Shown here: positions 8,684 to 17,735 of the stretch, in pieces
Layout of the letters: every line of letters begins with the position of its first letter
How positions within the stretch are numbered: the first letter of the stretch is position 1
DNA from: GCA-002722245 sp038154685
GTDB lineage: Bacteria; Bacteroidota; Bacteroidia; Flavobacteriales_C; GCA-002722245
Length of the DNA stretch: 64,000 nucleotides
Direction: 5' to 3'
Assembly: GCA_038154685.1 (NCBI GenBank)
Contig: JAYPYW010000003.1
Span: 1-64,000, forward strand
The notes under the pieces: model-generated
What the model was told of the DNA's origin: nothing
What the model saw: the letters and a program-made list of their open reading frames with translations, nothing else
Databases searched by the model: none
Made by a program: the position numbers and the translations under genes

Positions 8684-9782
8684 CTATAATATTTCTTTGA
8701 AAATTCCTTTTGCCATTTCAATTTGCTCATCNNNNNNNNNNATCCTCTTTAGTAACTCCCATAGCAGAAAGAACATGAGAAGGAGCCAAAGTTTCCGAAG
8801 TACAAGCGGAACCTAACGAGTAACTTAAGTTTCTTGTTTGCTTTAATAAAGAATCCGCTTTAATACCAGGTAGCGTTATGTTTAACACATGGGGGCTAGT
8901 AAATCCTTCCGCTTCATTAAGAATAGCCCTATAGCCTTTAAAAAAGCTTTGAAACGCATTTTTGACTTCCCTTAAACGGACTTGAGATGCCTCTAAATTT
9001 TTAAATGAGATTTCCATAGCTTCTCCCAACCCAACAATTCCAGGTGTATTTAAAGTTCCAGCCCGTAACTTACGTTCTTGTCCACCTCCAGTAATTAGAG
9101 GTTCAAGTGCGATTCTGGGTTGTTTTCTTCTGATATACAAAGCACCAACACCTTTAGGTCCGCCAAATTTATGAGCAGAAATAGGCATAACCCCAATTTT
9201 ATTGTCTTGCATATCTATCGGTAACTTTCCAATTCCTTGTGTTCCGTCACATAAAAAAGGAACGTTTTGTTCGAAAGCAGCTTCAGATAAGGCTTTAATA
9301 TTTTGAATAACTCCAGTTTCATTATTTACCCACATAACAGCTGCAAGAATGGTTTCAGGTTTTAGCGCATTTTTAAAATCCTCTAATTGGATTAAACCTT
9401 GTTTATCAACATCAAGATAAGTTACTTGAGCCCCCTTCTTTTCTAAATCTTTAATCGTATCTAAAACAGCTTTATGTTCAGTTTTGCTAACAACAATGTG
9501 ATTGCCTTTTGCGTGGTATAGATTGAATATTGATCGTATAGATTGATTAATACCTTCCGTAGCGCCCGAATTGAATATGATTTCAGATTCTTCGCAATTT
9601 ATGGCATTAGCAACTTGTTTACGAGCACGTTTGATAGCTCCATTGGCATACCATCCATGCTGATGAGTAGCACTGTTTGAATTTCCGAAATGCTCGTTGA
9701 AAAACGGTAACATTTTTTCCAATACCTGAGGTGATACTGGAGTTGTAGAAGCATAGTCTAAATAAATACTTTCGTTATTCAT
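8684..9782 (-). CDS. Cysteine desulfurase (IscS/NifS-like), with an assembly gap near its C-terminus
   Basis: A PLP enzyme that takes sulfur from cysteine for Fe-S clusters or tRNA thiolation. The PLP lysine is Lys205 (SAHKFGGPKG) and the catalytic loop cysteine is Cys327 (SLGSACTSE). The motif NSGATEG and the Asp in FLCDGTQ also fit. The gene is interrupted after TKED by a 10-N gap. Beyond the gap the same frame continues as DEQIEMAKGIF and ends at TAG (8684-8686). Relatives have about 13-15 residues there, including the S(I/L)RFS(L/F)GR segment, which is absent, so real sequence is missing. The start codon overlaps the upstream gene's stop (ATGA), implying cotranscription. Confidence 0.9.
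8732..8741. other. Assembly gap (10 N) in the cysteine desulfurase gene
   Basis: ATC stands on both sides of the Ns. Unlike the porP gap, closing it directly would delete a conserved family segment, so the true gap is probably about 40 bases. Confidence 0.75.
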
Positions 9783-11239
9783 TTTAGCTTGGTTTTAAGC
9801 CATGCGTTGTAATTAATCATTTCCGAGTACAACCTGTAGTCGCGCTCATCAATATTTATGAAATTATTTATTTTTTTCGATAGTTCCTTATTAGATCTTA
9901 TCGAGTTTGTGTACATCATTTGAGAAATTATAGTAATAAGCTCATTTTCCCTTTTATTCTCGGTTAATTTAAGTTCGTTTTTAAAGTCTTTTTTAACCTG
10001 TTTAATTCTGTATTCCAAGAAATCAAAATCCTGAAGCTCGTATCTGATTAAAAGCTCAGCGACTTCAGTTTTAAACTTATAAGCCGTATCCGTGTTTTTG
10101 TAACTATCCAACATATATAGCTGATGGAAAAGTTTTATCGCCTTTTTGTTTTCGTTGATTTCATGATTCAAAATAGCAAGGTTACCGTATACAAATACTT
10201 CGTAGAATGGTGTTTTATTTAGTAGGTTGGAGGTCTTTAAGTCCTCTAATATCTGAATCGCCTTACTCTTATCTAAAGTTCCATAATTGTTAACCAGAGC
10301 ATTGTAATAGAAGAATAAGTATTTATCCTTTTTTTCGCCATCAAACTCCTCCATTCCTTCTTTTAGAAGTTCAGCGTAATCCAGTGATTCCTGGAACTTC
10401 TTGTTGATAAACAGACAGTTAACCATGTAGGTTAACATTTGTAGTTTTGAGTCATGATTAGTTTTGTTGAATAGCTTTTCTTTCGAAAAATCTGAATAGG
10501 TTTTTTCCAAATATTCTTCTAAAGCAACATATTCATGACGTTGTAGTAATACCTGACTAACAGCCCGGTATATTTTGAACCTTAGCTTAACCCCTTTCTT
10601 CAAGTTTTTATCCTCCAGCACCCCATTTATGGTTTCTTCTAAAAGAGGAATAATTGGGTTTTGTTTAGAATTGAAGTTTTGCGTTGTTTTGGTTTTATAA
10701 ATAACCATCGCTAACACATCATCCATTTCCCTTAAAGTATTTAAGATTTTAAGGTTTTCTTTTCTTTTTTGGATCGTTTCTTCGGGGTTAATAGATATAG
10801 CTTCTTGTGCTAGTTTAATATGTTCGCTGTAAATAATATCTAGTAAATCATAGGCTTCAATCGAGTCGGCTAATTTTTCAGCTTTTTTTAAATAATGAAA
10901 ACATAAGTCTAACTCCCTTTTTTTAGCGAAAAGCTTTACGGAAGTGAGTAAGTTATGTATTTGAACTTCTTCAGAATCTCCATAATGCTGAATGGTTAAA
11001 CTCTTATTAAGGTCTTCAGCAACTCGGTTCTTGAGGCGGTAATAAGCGTTTTTACTTTTGTCACCATAAAGTTTCTGATAAATTTTATCCTCATTATAAC
11101 TTGGTCCTTGCTTTCTTATAAAGTCGAATAAAATCAAGTCTTTCCTTTCCTCATTGGGTGTAACTCTATTAGAGTACAACTTAAAGGATCTAACCTCTTC
11201 TTTATTGAGTGATTGAATTATTTTATTTAGTATATCCAT
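9779..11239 (-). CDS. Conserved helical (TPR-like) protein of unknown function
   Basis: 486 residues with no signal peptide and no membrane segment, so probably cytoplasmic. The sequence is almost entirely predicted helix, with short paired helices of the TPR/SEL type in the middle and C-terminal half (for example LFINKKFQESLDYAELL and LNHEINENKKAIKLFHQL). The N-terminal 90 residues (QSLNKEEVRSFKLYSNR) look like a separate small helical domain. I know similar proteins from other Bacteroidota, without a function. It is translationally coupled (ATGA) to the cysteine desulfurase. A scaffold role is only inference. Confidence 0.75.
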   Translation of the reverse strand: MDILNKIIQSLNKEEVRSFKLYSNRVTPNEERKDLILFDFIRKQGPSYNEDKIYQKLYGDKSKNAYYRLKNRVAEDLNKSLTIQHYGDSEEVQIHNLLTSVKLFAKKRELDLCFHYLKKAEKLADSIEAYDLLDIIYSEHIKLAQEAISINPEETIQKRKENLKILNTLREMDDVLAMVIYKTKTTQNFNSKQNPIIPLLEETINGVLEDKNLKKGVKLRFKIYRAVSQVLLQRHEYVALEEYLEKTYSDFSKEKLFNKTNHDSKLQMLTYMVNCLFINKKFQESLDYAELLKEGMEEFDGEKKDKYLFFYYNALVNNYGTLDKSKAIQILEDLKTSNLLNKTPFYEVFVYGNLAILNHEINENKKAIKLFHQLYMLDSYKNTDTAYKFKTEVAELLIRYELQDFDFLEYRIKQVKKDFKNELKLTENKRENELITIISQMMYTNSIRSNKELSKKINNFINIDERDYRLYSEMINYNAWLKTKLK

Positions 11240-11274
11240 TTAAAGGGTTTCTTAGGCGCGTAAGATTATTTTTT

Positions 11275-11310
11275 CAAGTTATGAAAAAAAGAATAATATT
11301 TCATAACTTG
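11275..11310. repeat. Perfect 12-bp dyad in a divergent intergenic region
   Basis: CAAGTTATGAAA (11275-11286) and TTTCATAACTTG (11299-11310) are exact inverse complements with a 12-base spacer. It lies between the divergent helical-protein and T9SS-cargo genes, so it could be a shared operator. A following GTTTTTGG also permits a weak hairpin-terminator reading. Confidence 0.65.
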
Positions 11311-11331
11311 TTTTTGGTTATTTAGTCGGTT

Positions 11332-12132
11332 ATGGAAAAAATGAAATTAGTATTAGCTATACTGTTCATTACTTGTATTTCGAGTTTACAAGCTCAAAGT
11401 AATAGTGTGGTGAAAATAGCTTCAGAGTTAACACTTCTTTTCGATCCTCTGACAATTGAGTACGGAGATACTATGAAGTACAAGTACACAATTACAAACG
11501 TTGGGGATCAAGCATTAGAAATTACCTATCCATTTTGGACAGGTAGTGGTTGGACTTGGTATCCGAAATTTGATCATAAAATAAAAGCAAAAAATTCAGA
11601 TTTCCCTGCTTTACCGTTAAGCTATAGCTTTGTTGATGATGATGAGGGTACAGTTGGTGTTTCACTTTATGATCCACTTAATGATAACGTGCTACACAAT
11701 GTTTACCCAGGAGATTCAGCGATTGTAAATGTACGAGATGTGTTGTTGCCTTCTAGGCATAGAGATGGAAATAATACAATTGTTGTATGGCCTGAAAATT
11801 TAGTTGGTGTAACAGTTCCAGATTCTTTAGAATACAATGTACATATTGGAACAGATTCTTTTTCACCAGAAAGCAGTTCCGATAAAAGTATTTCAGATTT
11901 GAAAATTTTCCCCAATCCCACGAATGGTTTCGTTTATGTATTAGGCATAAGCGAGATCGAAAATGAGGTTAGCTCAGTGTCAATTCATAATATGAACGGA
12001 CAATTGGTTAAACAATTTAATGGGATTTACGAACAATATGATGTCTCTAATTTCCCCCCTGGACATTATACAGTAAACTTCCATTTAAAAAACAATGGAA
12101 ACTTTGCAAAACCTCTAATTATACAGAAATAA
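11332..12132 (+). CDS. Secreted protein with T9SS type A C-terminal sorting domain
   Basis: 266 residues. Residues 1-22 form a Sec signal peptide ending LQAQ. The middle region (FDPLTIEYGDTMKYKYTIT and later) is an Ig-like beta fold that resembles DUF1573 domains. The last 75 residues (KIFPNPTNGFVYV, later VSIHNMNGQLVKQF and SNFPPGHYTV) are a typical Por secretion tail. The protein should be exported by Sec, then carried across the outer membrane by the type IX system whose motor is encoded at 51.7-57.7 kb. Substrate or partner unknown. A strong terminator follows. Confidence 0.85.
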   Translation: MEKMKLVLAILFITCISSLQAQSNSVVKIASELTLLFDPLTIEYGDTMKYKYTITNVGDQALEITYPFWTGSGWTWYPKFDHKIKAKNSDFPALPLSYSFVDDDEGTVGVSLYDPLNDNVLHNVYPGDSAIVNVRDVLLPSRHRDGNNTIVVWPENLVGVTVPDSLEYNVHIGTDSFSPESSSDKSISDLKIFPNPTNGFVYVLGISEIENEVSSVSIHNMNGQLVKQFNGIYEQYDVSNFPPGHYTVNFHLKNNGNFAKPLIIQK

Positions 12133-12155
12133 ATAATCTTTATTTAATCTCTGTT

Positions 12156-12187
12156 AAAAGCCTCTTTTTGAAAGGGGCTTTTTTTTA
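12156..12187 (+). terminator. Rho-independent terminator after the T9SS cargo gene
   Basis: Arms AAAAGCCTCTTT (12156-12167) and AAAGGGGCTTTT (12171-12182) form a 12-bp stem with a TTG loop and one G-T pair, followed by a T-run. The T-run merges into the ispG -7 element. Confidence 0.88.
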
Positions 12188-12193
12188 TTTTTG
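12186..12193 (+). promoter_or_regulatory. -7 promoter element of ispG (TATTTTTG)
   Basis: Exact match to TAnnTTTG. Transcription would start near 12198-12200, which makes ATG 12209 rather than the upstream ATG 12194 the likely start codon. A TTG at 12168-12170 is the only -33 candidate, with short spacing. Confidence 0.55.
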
Positions 12194-12208
12194 ATGAAAA
12201 CACTCAGG

Positions 12209-14107
12209 ATGTCAAATAACAACTGGAAATACTGTAACGATTATACAAACTACTCTAGATTTGTTTCAAGAGAGGTGAATATTGGAGATGTAACCTTAGG
12301 AGGGAATAATCCAATTAGAATCCAAAGTATGACTACAACGGATACAATGGATACGATTGCCACAGTAGAGCAAACCATCAGAATGGTAGAGTCTGGTTGT
12401 GAATACGTAAGAATTACGGCTCCGAGTAAGAAAGAAGCAGAAAACCTAGGGGTAATCAAAAAAGAATTAAAGGCGAGAGGCTATGACGTGCCTTTGATTG
12501 CTGATATCCATTACACGCCTAATGCTGCGGAAGTTGCTGCACGATTAATTGAAAAGGTTCGTGTAAATCCTGGGAATTATGCCGACAAAAAGAAGTTCCA
12601 GCAAATAGAATATACAGATTCTGAGTATAATGCTGAGTTAGATAGAATTCGTGAAAAATTCAGTCCGTTGGTTAATATTTGTAAGGAATATGGGACGGCA
12701 ATGCGAATTGGAACCAATCACGGTTCTTTATCTGATAGAATATTAAGCCGATATGGTGATACACCACTTGGAATGGTGGAATCGGCTATGGAGTTTTTAA
12801 GAATCTGTGAGGATTTAAAATACCACAACATTGTACTTTCAATGAAGGCTAGTAACCCAAAGGTTATGGTAAACGCATATCGTTTACTAGTTAACCACAT
12901 GATGGATGCTGGAATGAATTACCCGCTGCATTTAGGAGTTACAGAAGCAGGAGATGGAGAGGATGGAAGAATAAAAAGTGCTGCTGGAATTGGAACTTTG
13001 TTAGAAGATGGATTAGGGGATACGATTCGTGTTTCTTTAACTGAAGATCCAGAATTCGAAGCGCCAGTTGCTAAAGCACTAGCTGATAGGTACTCATTAA
13101 GAGGTTCAGCAGAAAAACTTCCTCAAGTTGAAAAAATCGAGGTTAATCCTTTCGAATACAAAAGAAGAAAAACAACTCAAGTTGAAAATATTGGAGGGAA
13201 TGAAGTGCCTAGAGTTATTGCCAAATTAAGTGAGTTTGAAGAAATAAAACCATCTCATTTGTTCCCTTACGGATATGTTTACAACGTGAACGATGATAAG
13301 TGGACGATTCAAGATGTTGCTGCTGATTACATTTATATCGGAGATCATTCCCTTTCGTTTGATATTCCTGGAACTTTGGGAGTAATTCAAAACAGAAGTG
13401 AATTGGAGGAGAAGGATCGCCATTACCCAGTATATGAGTTTGGTGATTATATTGATACTAATGGGTTATGTTTTGTTGAGGCCAAAACAGACGAAGTAGC
13501 GGGAGAAGAGTTTGAACTACCATCGAATGCAGTATTGATTTTAACTACTACTCATAAGCATGGTATGCCTGATCAAAGAAGAGTATTTAATCAATTATTA
13601 TCTCAAGGATTAACAAATCCAGTTATTGTAAAAAGAGGATATACTGGGTTAACTGAAGATATCTTCCAATTGCATGCTTCAACAGATTTTGGAGCATTAT
13701 TGATTGATGGTTTAAGCGATGGTGTTTGGGTTGAGTCAGATCTTCCAAGTCAAAGAGTAATGGCCACAATTTTTGGATTCTTCCAAGCTACAAGAACTCG
13801 AATTTCTAAAACGGAATACATCTCATGTCCAAGTTGCGGACGAACATTATTCGATCTTCAAGAAACTACTCAAATGATCCGATCAAGAACTTCGCATTTA
13901 AAAGGAGTCAAAATCGGAATTATGGGCTGTATTGTTAATGGACCTGGAGAAATGGCCGATGCTGATTATGGATACGTTGGCTCCGGAGTAGGAAAGATTA
14001 CTCTTTACAAAGGACAAGAAGTAGTTGAAAAATCTATTCCATCAGAAGAGGCTGTAGATAAGCTGATTGATTTGATTAGAGAGCACGGAGATTGGGTTGA
14101 GGCTTGA
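12209..14107 (+). CDS. ispG: 4-hydroxy-3-methylbut-2-en-1-yl diphosphate synthase, long form
   Basis: 632 residues from the chosen start. IspG reduces MEcPP to HMBPP in the MEP isoprenoid pathway using a 4Fe-4S cluster. The N-terminal TIM barrel has GGNNPIRIQSMT and MRIGTNHGSLSDRI. Residues of roughly 280-500 form the extra domain found in the long Bacteroidota/Chlamydia/plant type. The C-terminal cluster cysteines are in SCPSCGRT and IMGCIVNGPGEMADADYG. ATG 12194 would precede the predicted transcription start, so ATG 12209 is preferred. The product pathway feeds uppS at 20.8 kb. A bidirectional terminator lies downstream inside a family A repeat. Confidence 0.95.
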   Translation: MSNNNWKYCNDYTNYSRFVSREVNIGDVTLGGNNPIRIQSMTTTDTMDTIATVEQTIRMVESGCEYVRITAPSKKEAENLGVIKKELKARGYDVPLIADIHYTPNAAEVAARLIEKVRVNPGNYADKKKFQQIEYTDSEYNAELDRIREKFSPLVNICKEYGTAMRIGTNHGSLSDRILSRYGDTPLGMVESAMEFLRICEDLKYHNIVLSMKASNPKVMVNAYRLLVNHMMDAGMNYPLHLGVTEAGDGEDGRIKSAAGIGTLLEDGLGDTIRVSLTEDPEFEAPVAKALADRYSLRGSAEKLPQVEKIEVNPFEYKRRKTTQVENIGGNEVPRVIAKLSEFEEIKPSHLFPYGYVYNVNDDKWTIQDVAADYIYIGDHSLSFDIPGTLGVIQNRSELEEKDRHYPVYEFGDYIDTNGLCFVEAKTDEVAGEEFELPSNAVLILTTTHKHGMPDQRRVFNQLLSQGLTNPVIVKRGYTGLTEDIFQLHASTDFGALLIDGLSDGVWVESDLPSQRVMATIFGFFQATRTRISKTEYISCPSCGRTLFDLQETTQMIRSRTSHLKGVKIGIMGCIVNGPGEMADADYGYVGSGVGKITLYKGQEVVEKSIPSEEAVDKLIDLIREHGDWVEA

Positions 14108-14111
14108 TTGG

Positions 14112-14270
14112 TCTCCCACAGATCTCACAGATTTGCACAGATTTGCACAGATTTGCACAGATATTTAAAAAAGGGTTAAACCAAAGGTTTAACCCTTTTT
14201 TAGGTTTTAATAATTCCTAGGTCGTAATCAAAAATGAAAATCTGTGTAAATCTGTGAGATCTGTGGGCGA
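14112..14270. repeat. Intergenic repeat family A, copy 1 (33-bp arms around a terminator)
   Basis: The left arm 14112-14144 and right arm 14238-14270 are inverse complements at 31 of 33 positions, with words such as CCCACAGATCTCACAGATTT. The left side also has three tandem copies of ATTTGCACAG (14131-14160). A bidirectional terminator sits between the arms. Similar elements lie at 16164-16245 and 32061-32280. Confidence 0.85.
14167..14201. terminator. Bidirectional terminator between ispG and the radical SAM gene
   Basis: A 16-bp perfect stem: AAAAAAGGGTTAAACC (14167-14182) and its complement (14186-14201) with an AAA loop. A/T runs on both sides allow termination of both convergent genes. 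Confidence 0.92.
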
Positions 14271-14281
14271 AAAGAGAAAAA

Positions 14282-16126
14282 CTACCTCAAATAGTTAGCA
14301 ATCAAATTAGGCGGAACAGTACTAGCAGGAGCCTTAAAAGGAAACCATTCCCTAACATCCCAATCTAAACCAGCACCATTCATAAAATTGTAAAGTGAAG
14401 TTTTTAATCCTTCTGAGAATTTTTCATGATTAGCTCCTTGAGGATCTTCATGGAATAGGTCATTATCGGCAAAACCTTCGAATTTTGGTCCGGTAATTTT
14501 AACACCGTATTTCTTAGGGTTTAAACCAACTGGACTGTGAGCTGTAGCTGTAAATAAATGCCAGAAACCAGATTGGATACATCCATTTTCAAACAACTGA
14601 CGAACGATTTCTAAGGAATCTATAGTTTCTTGGACAGTCTCTGTTGGGAACCCATACATTAGGTAGGCGTGTACCAAAATTCCAGAGTCTGAAAAGTTAC
14701 GTGTAACGTTAGCAACTTGTTCAATACTAACTCCTTTTTCCATTAATTGTAAAAGTCTGTCAGAAGCCACTTCTAAGCCTCCTGTAACTGCAATACAACC
14801 TGCTTTGGCCATTAATTGGCAAAGCTCAAAAGAGAAAGTCTTTTCAAAACGAATATTCGTCCACCAAACTACTCTTAAGTTTCGTTTAATTATCTCTTCC
14901 GAAAGGGCTCTTAACATTTTAGGTGGAGCAGCTTCATCTACAAAATGGAATCCTATTTCACCAGTTTGTTCAATTAGGCTTTCCATTTTATTTACTAAAT
15001 CCTCTGCTGTTGTATTTTCATACCTTCCGATGTAATCCAAACCAACATCACAAAAGGAACACTGAGCCCAATAACAACCATGAGAAACTGTTAGTTTGTT
15101 CCATTTTCCATCGCTCCACATTCGATGCATTGGATTAAGTATATCTAGGAAGGAAACATATAAATTCAAATCTAATCCTTCATAGGAAGGGGAAGGGAGT
15201 TCGTTATGTTTATGGGAATAATTGTTGTGATTGTATTTTACTTCTCCATTTACCAAAGAAAAAGTTCTTATTAGATTAGATTGCTCATCATTGCCATCAA
15301 CAAAATCCAATAATTTCTCAATCGAAGCCTCACCATCATCTAAAAGGATATGATCTACATAATTAAAAATGGTAGGGTCTTTTAAGCTCCTTAGTTCTGT
15401 ATTACAGTAACCACCCCCAAAGAAAACTTTAATCTCTGGGTAGTTTTGTTTTATGAATTTAGCTGCTCTTAAAGCAGAGTATAGGTTGCCTGGAAAAGGA
15501 ACGGTAAATCCAATTGCAGTTGGTTGAATCGTCTTAATCTTTTCATCCATTAACCTAACCAATTCTTCAACTATTACAGATGGTGATTCACTCAGTTTTT
15601 CTTCAATAGGTGCAAATGAACTTGCTGTTCTAGCGATCTTTTCAGCATACTTGGTAAAACCAAAATCTTCATCAATATTGGCCGCAATAAAGTCGCCCAG
15701 TTCTTCTATATATAGAGTTGCAAAGTGTTTAGCTTTATCCAATAAACCCATATCCCCAAACGAATAATCCAGCTCCTCTAGATTAAAAAATCGATGGTGT
15801 TTGGGTAGGAAAGATTCGCTTAAAATTTGGTATGCCTTAACAGTACTTTGGTTTTGCAAAAAAGCAATTACCGAATCAATCGTTTGAAGGTATTCGGTTT
15901 TATCTGCTAATATTTCTGGGTAGAATACTTCTTCGAGGTCCTGCGCATTATCAAATACTTTTCTCAAAAATGATTGCGAGAAAACTTTAAGAAATAGCTC
16001 AATACTTAGGTCTCTTTGCTCACATTCTATTCCTTTTGAATCCAAATACCCTTTCAAGTACATAGTCGCTGGATATGGCGTATTCAGCTGCGTAAAAGGA
16101 GGAGTAATGAGCAAGAGTTTTTGCAT
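14282..16126 (-). CDS. B12-binding-domain radical SAM protein, unknown substrate
   Basis: 614 residues. The N-terminal half resembles the cobalamin-binding (Rossmann) domain of B12-dependent radical SAM proteins, with a typical start (LLITPPFTQLNTPYPATMYLKGYL) and the later AIGFTVPFPGNLYSALRAAKFI. The radical SAM part begins near residue 350 with HGCYWAQCSFCDVG. The cysteines are spaced C-x4-C-x2-C rather than the usual C-x3-C-x2-C. Later segments (GGLEVASDRLL, LMYGFPTET) fit the radical SAM barrel. No neighbour indicates the substrate. An internal family A repeat separates it from the upstream nitrilase gene on the same strand. Confidence 0.82.
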   Translation of the reverse strand: MQKLLLITPPFTQLNTPYPATMYLKGYLDSKGIECEQRDLSIELFLKVFSQSFLRKVFDNAQDLEEVFYPEILADKTEYLQTIDSVIAFLQNQSTVKAYQILSESFLPKHHRFFNLEELDYSFGDMGLLDKAKHFATLYIEELGDFIAANIDEDFGFTKYAEKIARTASSFAPIEEKLSESPSVIVEELVRLMDEKIKTIQPTAIGFTVPFPGNLYSALRAAKFIKQNYPEIKVFFGGGYCNTELRSLKDPTIFNYVDHILLDDGEASIEKLLDFVDGNDEQSNLIRTFSLVNGEVKYNHNNYSHKHNELPSPSYEGLDLNLYVSFLDILNPMHRMWSDGKWNKLTVSHGCYWAQCSFCDVGLDYIGRYENTTAEDLVNKMESLIEQTGEIGFHFVDEAAPPKMLRALSEEIIKRNLRVVWWTNIRFEKTFSFELCQLMAKAGCIAVTGGLEVASDRLLQLMEKGVSIEQVANVTRNFSDSGILVHAYLMYGFPTETVQETIDSLEIVRQLFENGCIQSGFWHLFTATAHSPVGLNPKKYGVKITGPKFEGFADNDLFHEDPQGANHEKFSEGLKTSLYNFMNGAGLDWDVREWFPFKAPASTVPPNLIANYLR

Positions 16127-16163
16127 ACTTAAAGTTATGGGTTTCTTTTTGATTAGAATTAAT

Positions 16164-16245
16164 ATCCCTTAGATATCGCAGATTCCGCGGATTTAATTCT
16201 GTATTTAAAACAATACATCTGCGAAATCTGCGATATCCGCGGGAT
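16164..16245. repeat. Intergenic repeat family A, copy 2
   Basis: Left arm 16164-16193 and right arm 16216-16245 are inverse complements at 24 of 30 positions. They share the GATATCGCAGATT and CCGCGGAT words with other copies. This copy has no T-rich terminator between its arms. It lies between two genes on the minus strand. Confidence 0.75.
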
Positions 16246-16272
16246 AAATTTTATGATAGTAAGGGAAATTAA

Positions 16273-17049
16273 TCAGAGGAAACTGAAATCATCAGCATCT
16301 AAATATGCTGGGAACTTAGCTCTGTAATCTTGAAGTGCCTCAATATCCAATCGAACGTTTTCCACTTTTGATTCGTGAGGTTGAGTCGTAGAGATCTTTT
16401 CTCCTAGAGGGCTAAATACAGTCGAATCACCTGAATGACTAATGCCATTTCCGTCGTTCCCAATTCGATTTACCCCAATAACATAAGCCTGATTTTCTAT
16501 CGCTCTTGCTTTAAGTAAAGCCATCCAATGTTCGCGACGTTTTTCAGGCCAGTTGGCAATGTAAACCGCTGCATCGTATTTAAGTTTCGAGTTTCTGCTC
16601 CAAACAGGAAAACGAAGATCATAGCAAATGAAAAACGCAACTTTAACCCCATTAAAATCTAAAATCAAGTGATTATTGCCAGGATTGTAAAATTCATTTT
16701 CATTAGCGTATCGAAAAAGATGTTTCTTATCATAAGTATTCAGTTCTCCATTTGGTGAAGCAACGATTAATCGATTGTAAAACTCTCCTTGATCTTCTAT
16801 TATTAAACTACCAACAAGGTGCTTGTTTATTCTTTTAGCTTGAGTTTGCATCCAATTAACCGAATTGCCATTCATTGGTTCGGCAAATTGTTTTGGATTC
16901 ATTGAAAAGGCCGTGCTGAACATTTCTGGAAGAACAACTAGTTTTGAATCTTCATTAGCTTCATCTAAAGCTTTTTCAAAGAAGTTCAGATTGGTTTGCT
17001 TGTCTTCCCAAGCTAAATCACATTGTATTGTAGTAACGTTTAAATTCAC
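16273..17049 (-). CDS. Nitrilase-family amidohydrolase (omega-amidase/YafV-like)
   Basis: 258 residues, the length of YafV/NIT2-like omega-amidases. The catalytic triad is Glu42 (LPEMF), Lys109 (DKKHLF) and Cys142 (ICYDLRFP). The combination FSTAFSMNP after LPEMF is characteristic of the YafV branch, which hydrolyses alpha-ketoglutaramate or ketosuccinamate as a repair of transamination by-products. No signal peptide is seen, so it should be cytoplasmic. Substrate is inferred from the family only. Confidence 0.85.
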   Translation of the reverse strand: MNLNVTTIQCDLAWEDKQTNLNFFEKALDEANEDSKLVVLPEMFSTAFSMNPKQFAEPMNGNSVNWMQTQAKRINKHLVGSLIIEDQGEFYNRLIVASPNGELNTYDKKHLFRYANENEFYNPGNNHLILDFNGVKVAFFICYDLRFPVWSRNSKLKYDAAVYIANWPEKRREHWMALLKARAIENQAYVIGVNRIGNDGNGISHSGDSTVFSPLGEKISTTQPHESKVENVRLDIEALQDYRAKFPAYLDADDFSFL

Positions 17050-17076
17050 AATTGTAAATTATGGATTATGCGGAAA

Positions 17077-17104
17077 TAAAAAAAGTCCTCAAGTGAGGAC
17101 TTTT
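17077..17104 (-). terminator. Terminator downstream of the skp/bamA operon
   Basis: GTCCTCA (17085-17091) and TGAGGAC (17094-17100), extended by flanking A/T pairs. On the minus strand the stem is followed by a T-run. It ends the uppS-bamA-skp transcript. Confidence 0.88.
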
Positions 17105-17128
17105 CCTTTTGTAGATATATTATCTTTT

Positions 17129-17689
17129 TTAGTAACCTGCTGGTAAACCTGCTCCAGGCATTCCTGCACCTGCTGGTAATTCTTCAGGTTCTTCAGATAA
17201 ACCTAATTCTTTTCTTACCAATTTAGTGATGTCCTCACCACCTGCATATAATGTAGCTTCTAGTTGAAGAATATATGTAAATCCGTTTGCTTTAGCTACT
17301 TTTTCAATAGCTTCTGTAATCTTCTTTTCTACTGGCACTTGTAATTCAGCCATTTTGTTTTGAAGACTTTGTTGCATTGTTGGGTAAGTAACTTCTTGGA
17401 ATTCTTGCTTATCTCTCATTAAAGCTTGTGCTTGAATGTCAAATAAAGATTTTTCCATCGTAGCTTGCTTTTGAGCTAACTCTTGCTCTCTTGTTACCAA
17501 ATCTGTTTGAATCTTTTGTAACTCTCCTTGAAGCATTGTTTGGAAAGCCATATATTTTGTTTGAATAGAATCCTTAACGAATAAAGATTGCATAATTTGC
17601 TGTGTGTTCACGTGTCCAATTTTTTGCTTTTGAGCAAATACTCCTAATGATATTAGGCAAACAAGTGAAAGGATGATAGATCTTCTCAT
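17129..17689 (-). CDS. OmpH/Skp-family periplasmic chaperone (second copy)
   Basis: 186 residues. The signal peptide is about residues 1-19 (ISLGVFAQ). The mature part starts KIGHVNTQQIMQSL, the OmpH beta strand and helix, followed by a long coiled coil (about residues 50-125) and the conserved end FTYILQLE. Skp forms a trimer that holds unfolded outer-membrane proteins for BamA. The C-terminus adds a Gly/Pro-rich tail (PAGAGMPGAGLPAGY). It is the last gene of the uppS-bamA-skp-skp run, 46 bases after the first Skp gene. Confidence 0.9.
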   Translation of the reverse strand: MRRSIILSLVCLISLGVFAQKQKIGHVNTQQIMQSLFVKDSIQTKYMAFQTMLQGELQKIQTDLVTREQELAQKQATMEKSLFDIQAQALMRDKQEFQEVTYPTMQQSLQNKMAELQVPVEKKITEAIEKVAKANGFTYILQLEATLYAGGEDITKLVRKELGLSEEPEELPAGAGMPGAGLPAGY

Positions 17690-17735
17690 AGTATTAAGTG
17701 TTTATTTTTATTCAAATTGAGGCGCAAAAGTAAGC

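Noticed and set aside
9779..11239. Transcription regulator or defence protein next to the cysteine desulfurase
   Set aside because: Seen as a possible DNA phosphorothioation (dnd-like) pair, but there are no other dnd genes and the protein is a helical-repeat protein without nuclease or HTH motifs.
14131..14160. Three tandem 10-bp repeats as a CRISPR-like array
   Set aside because: Units are 10 bp with no spacers and lie in the arm of a dyad repeat. No cas genes are near.
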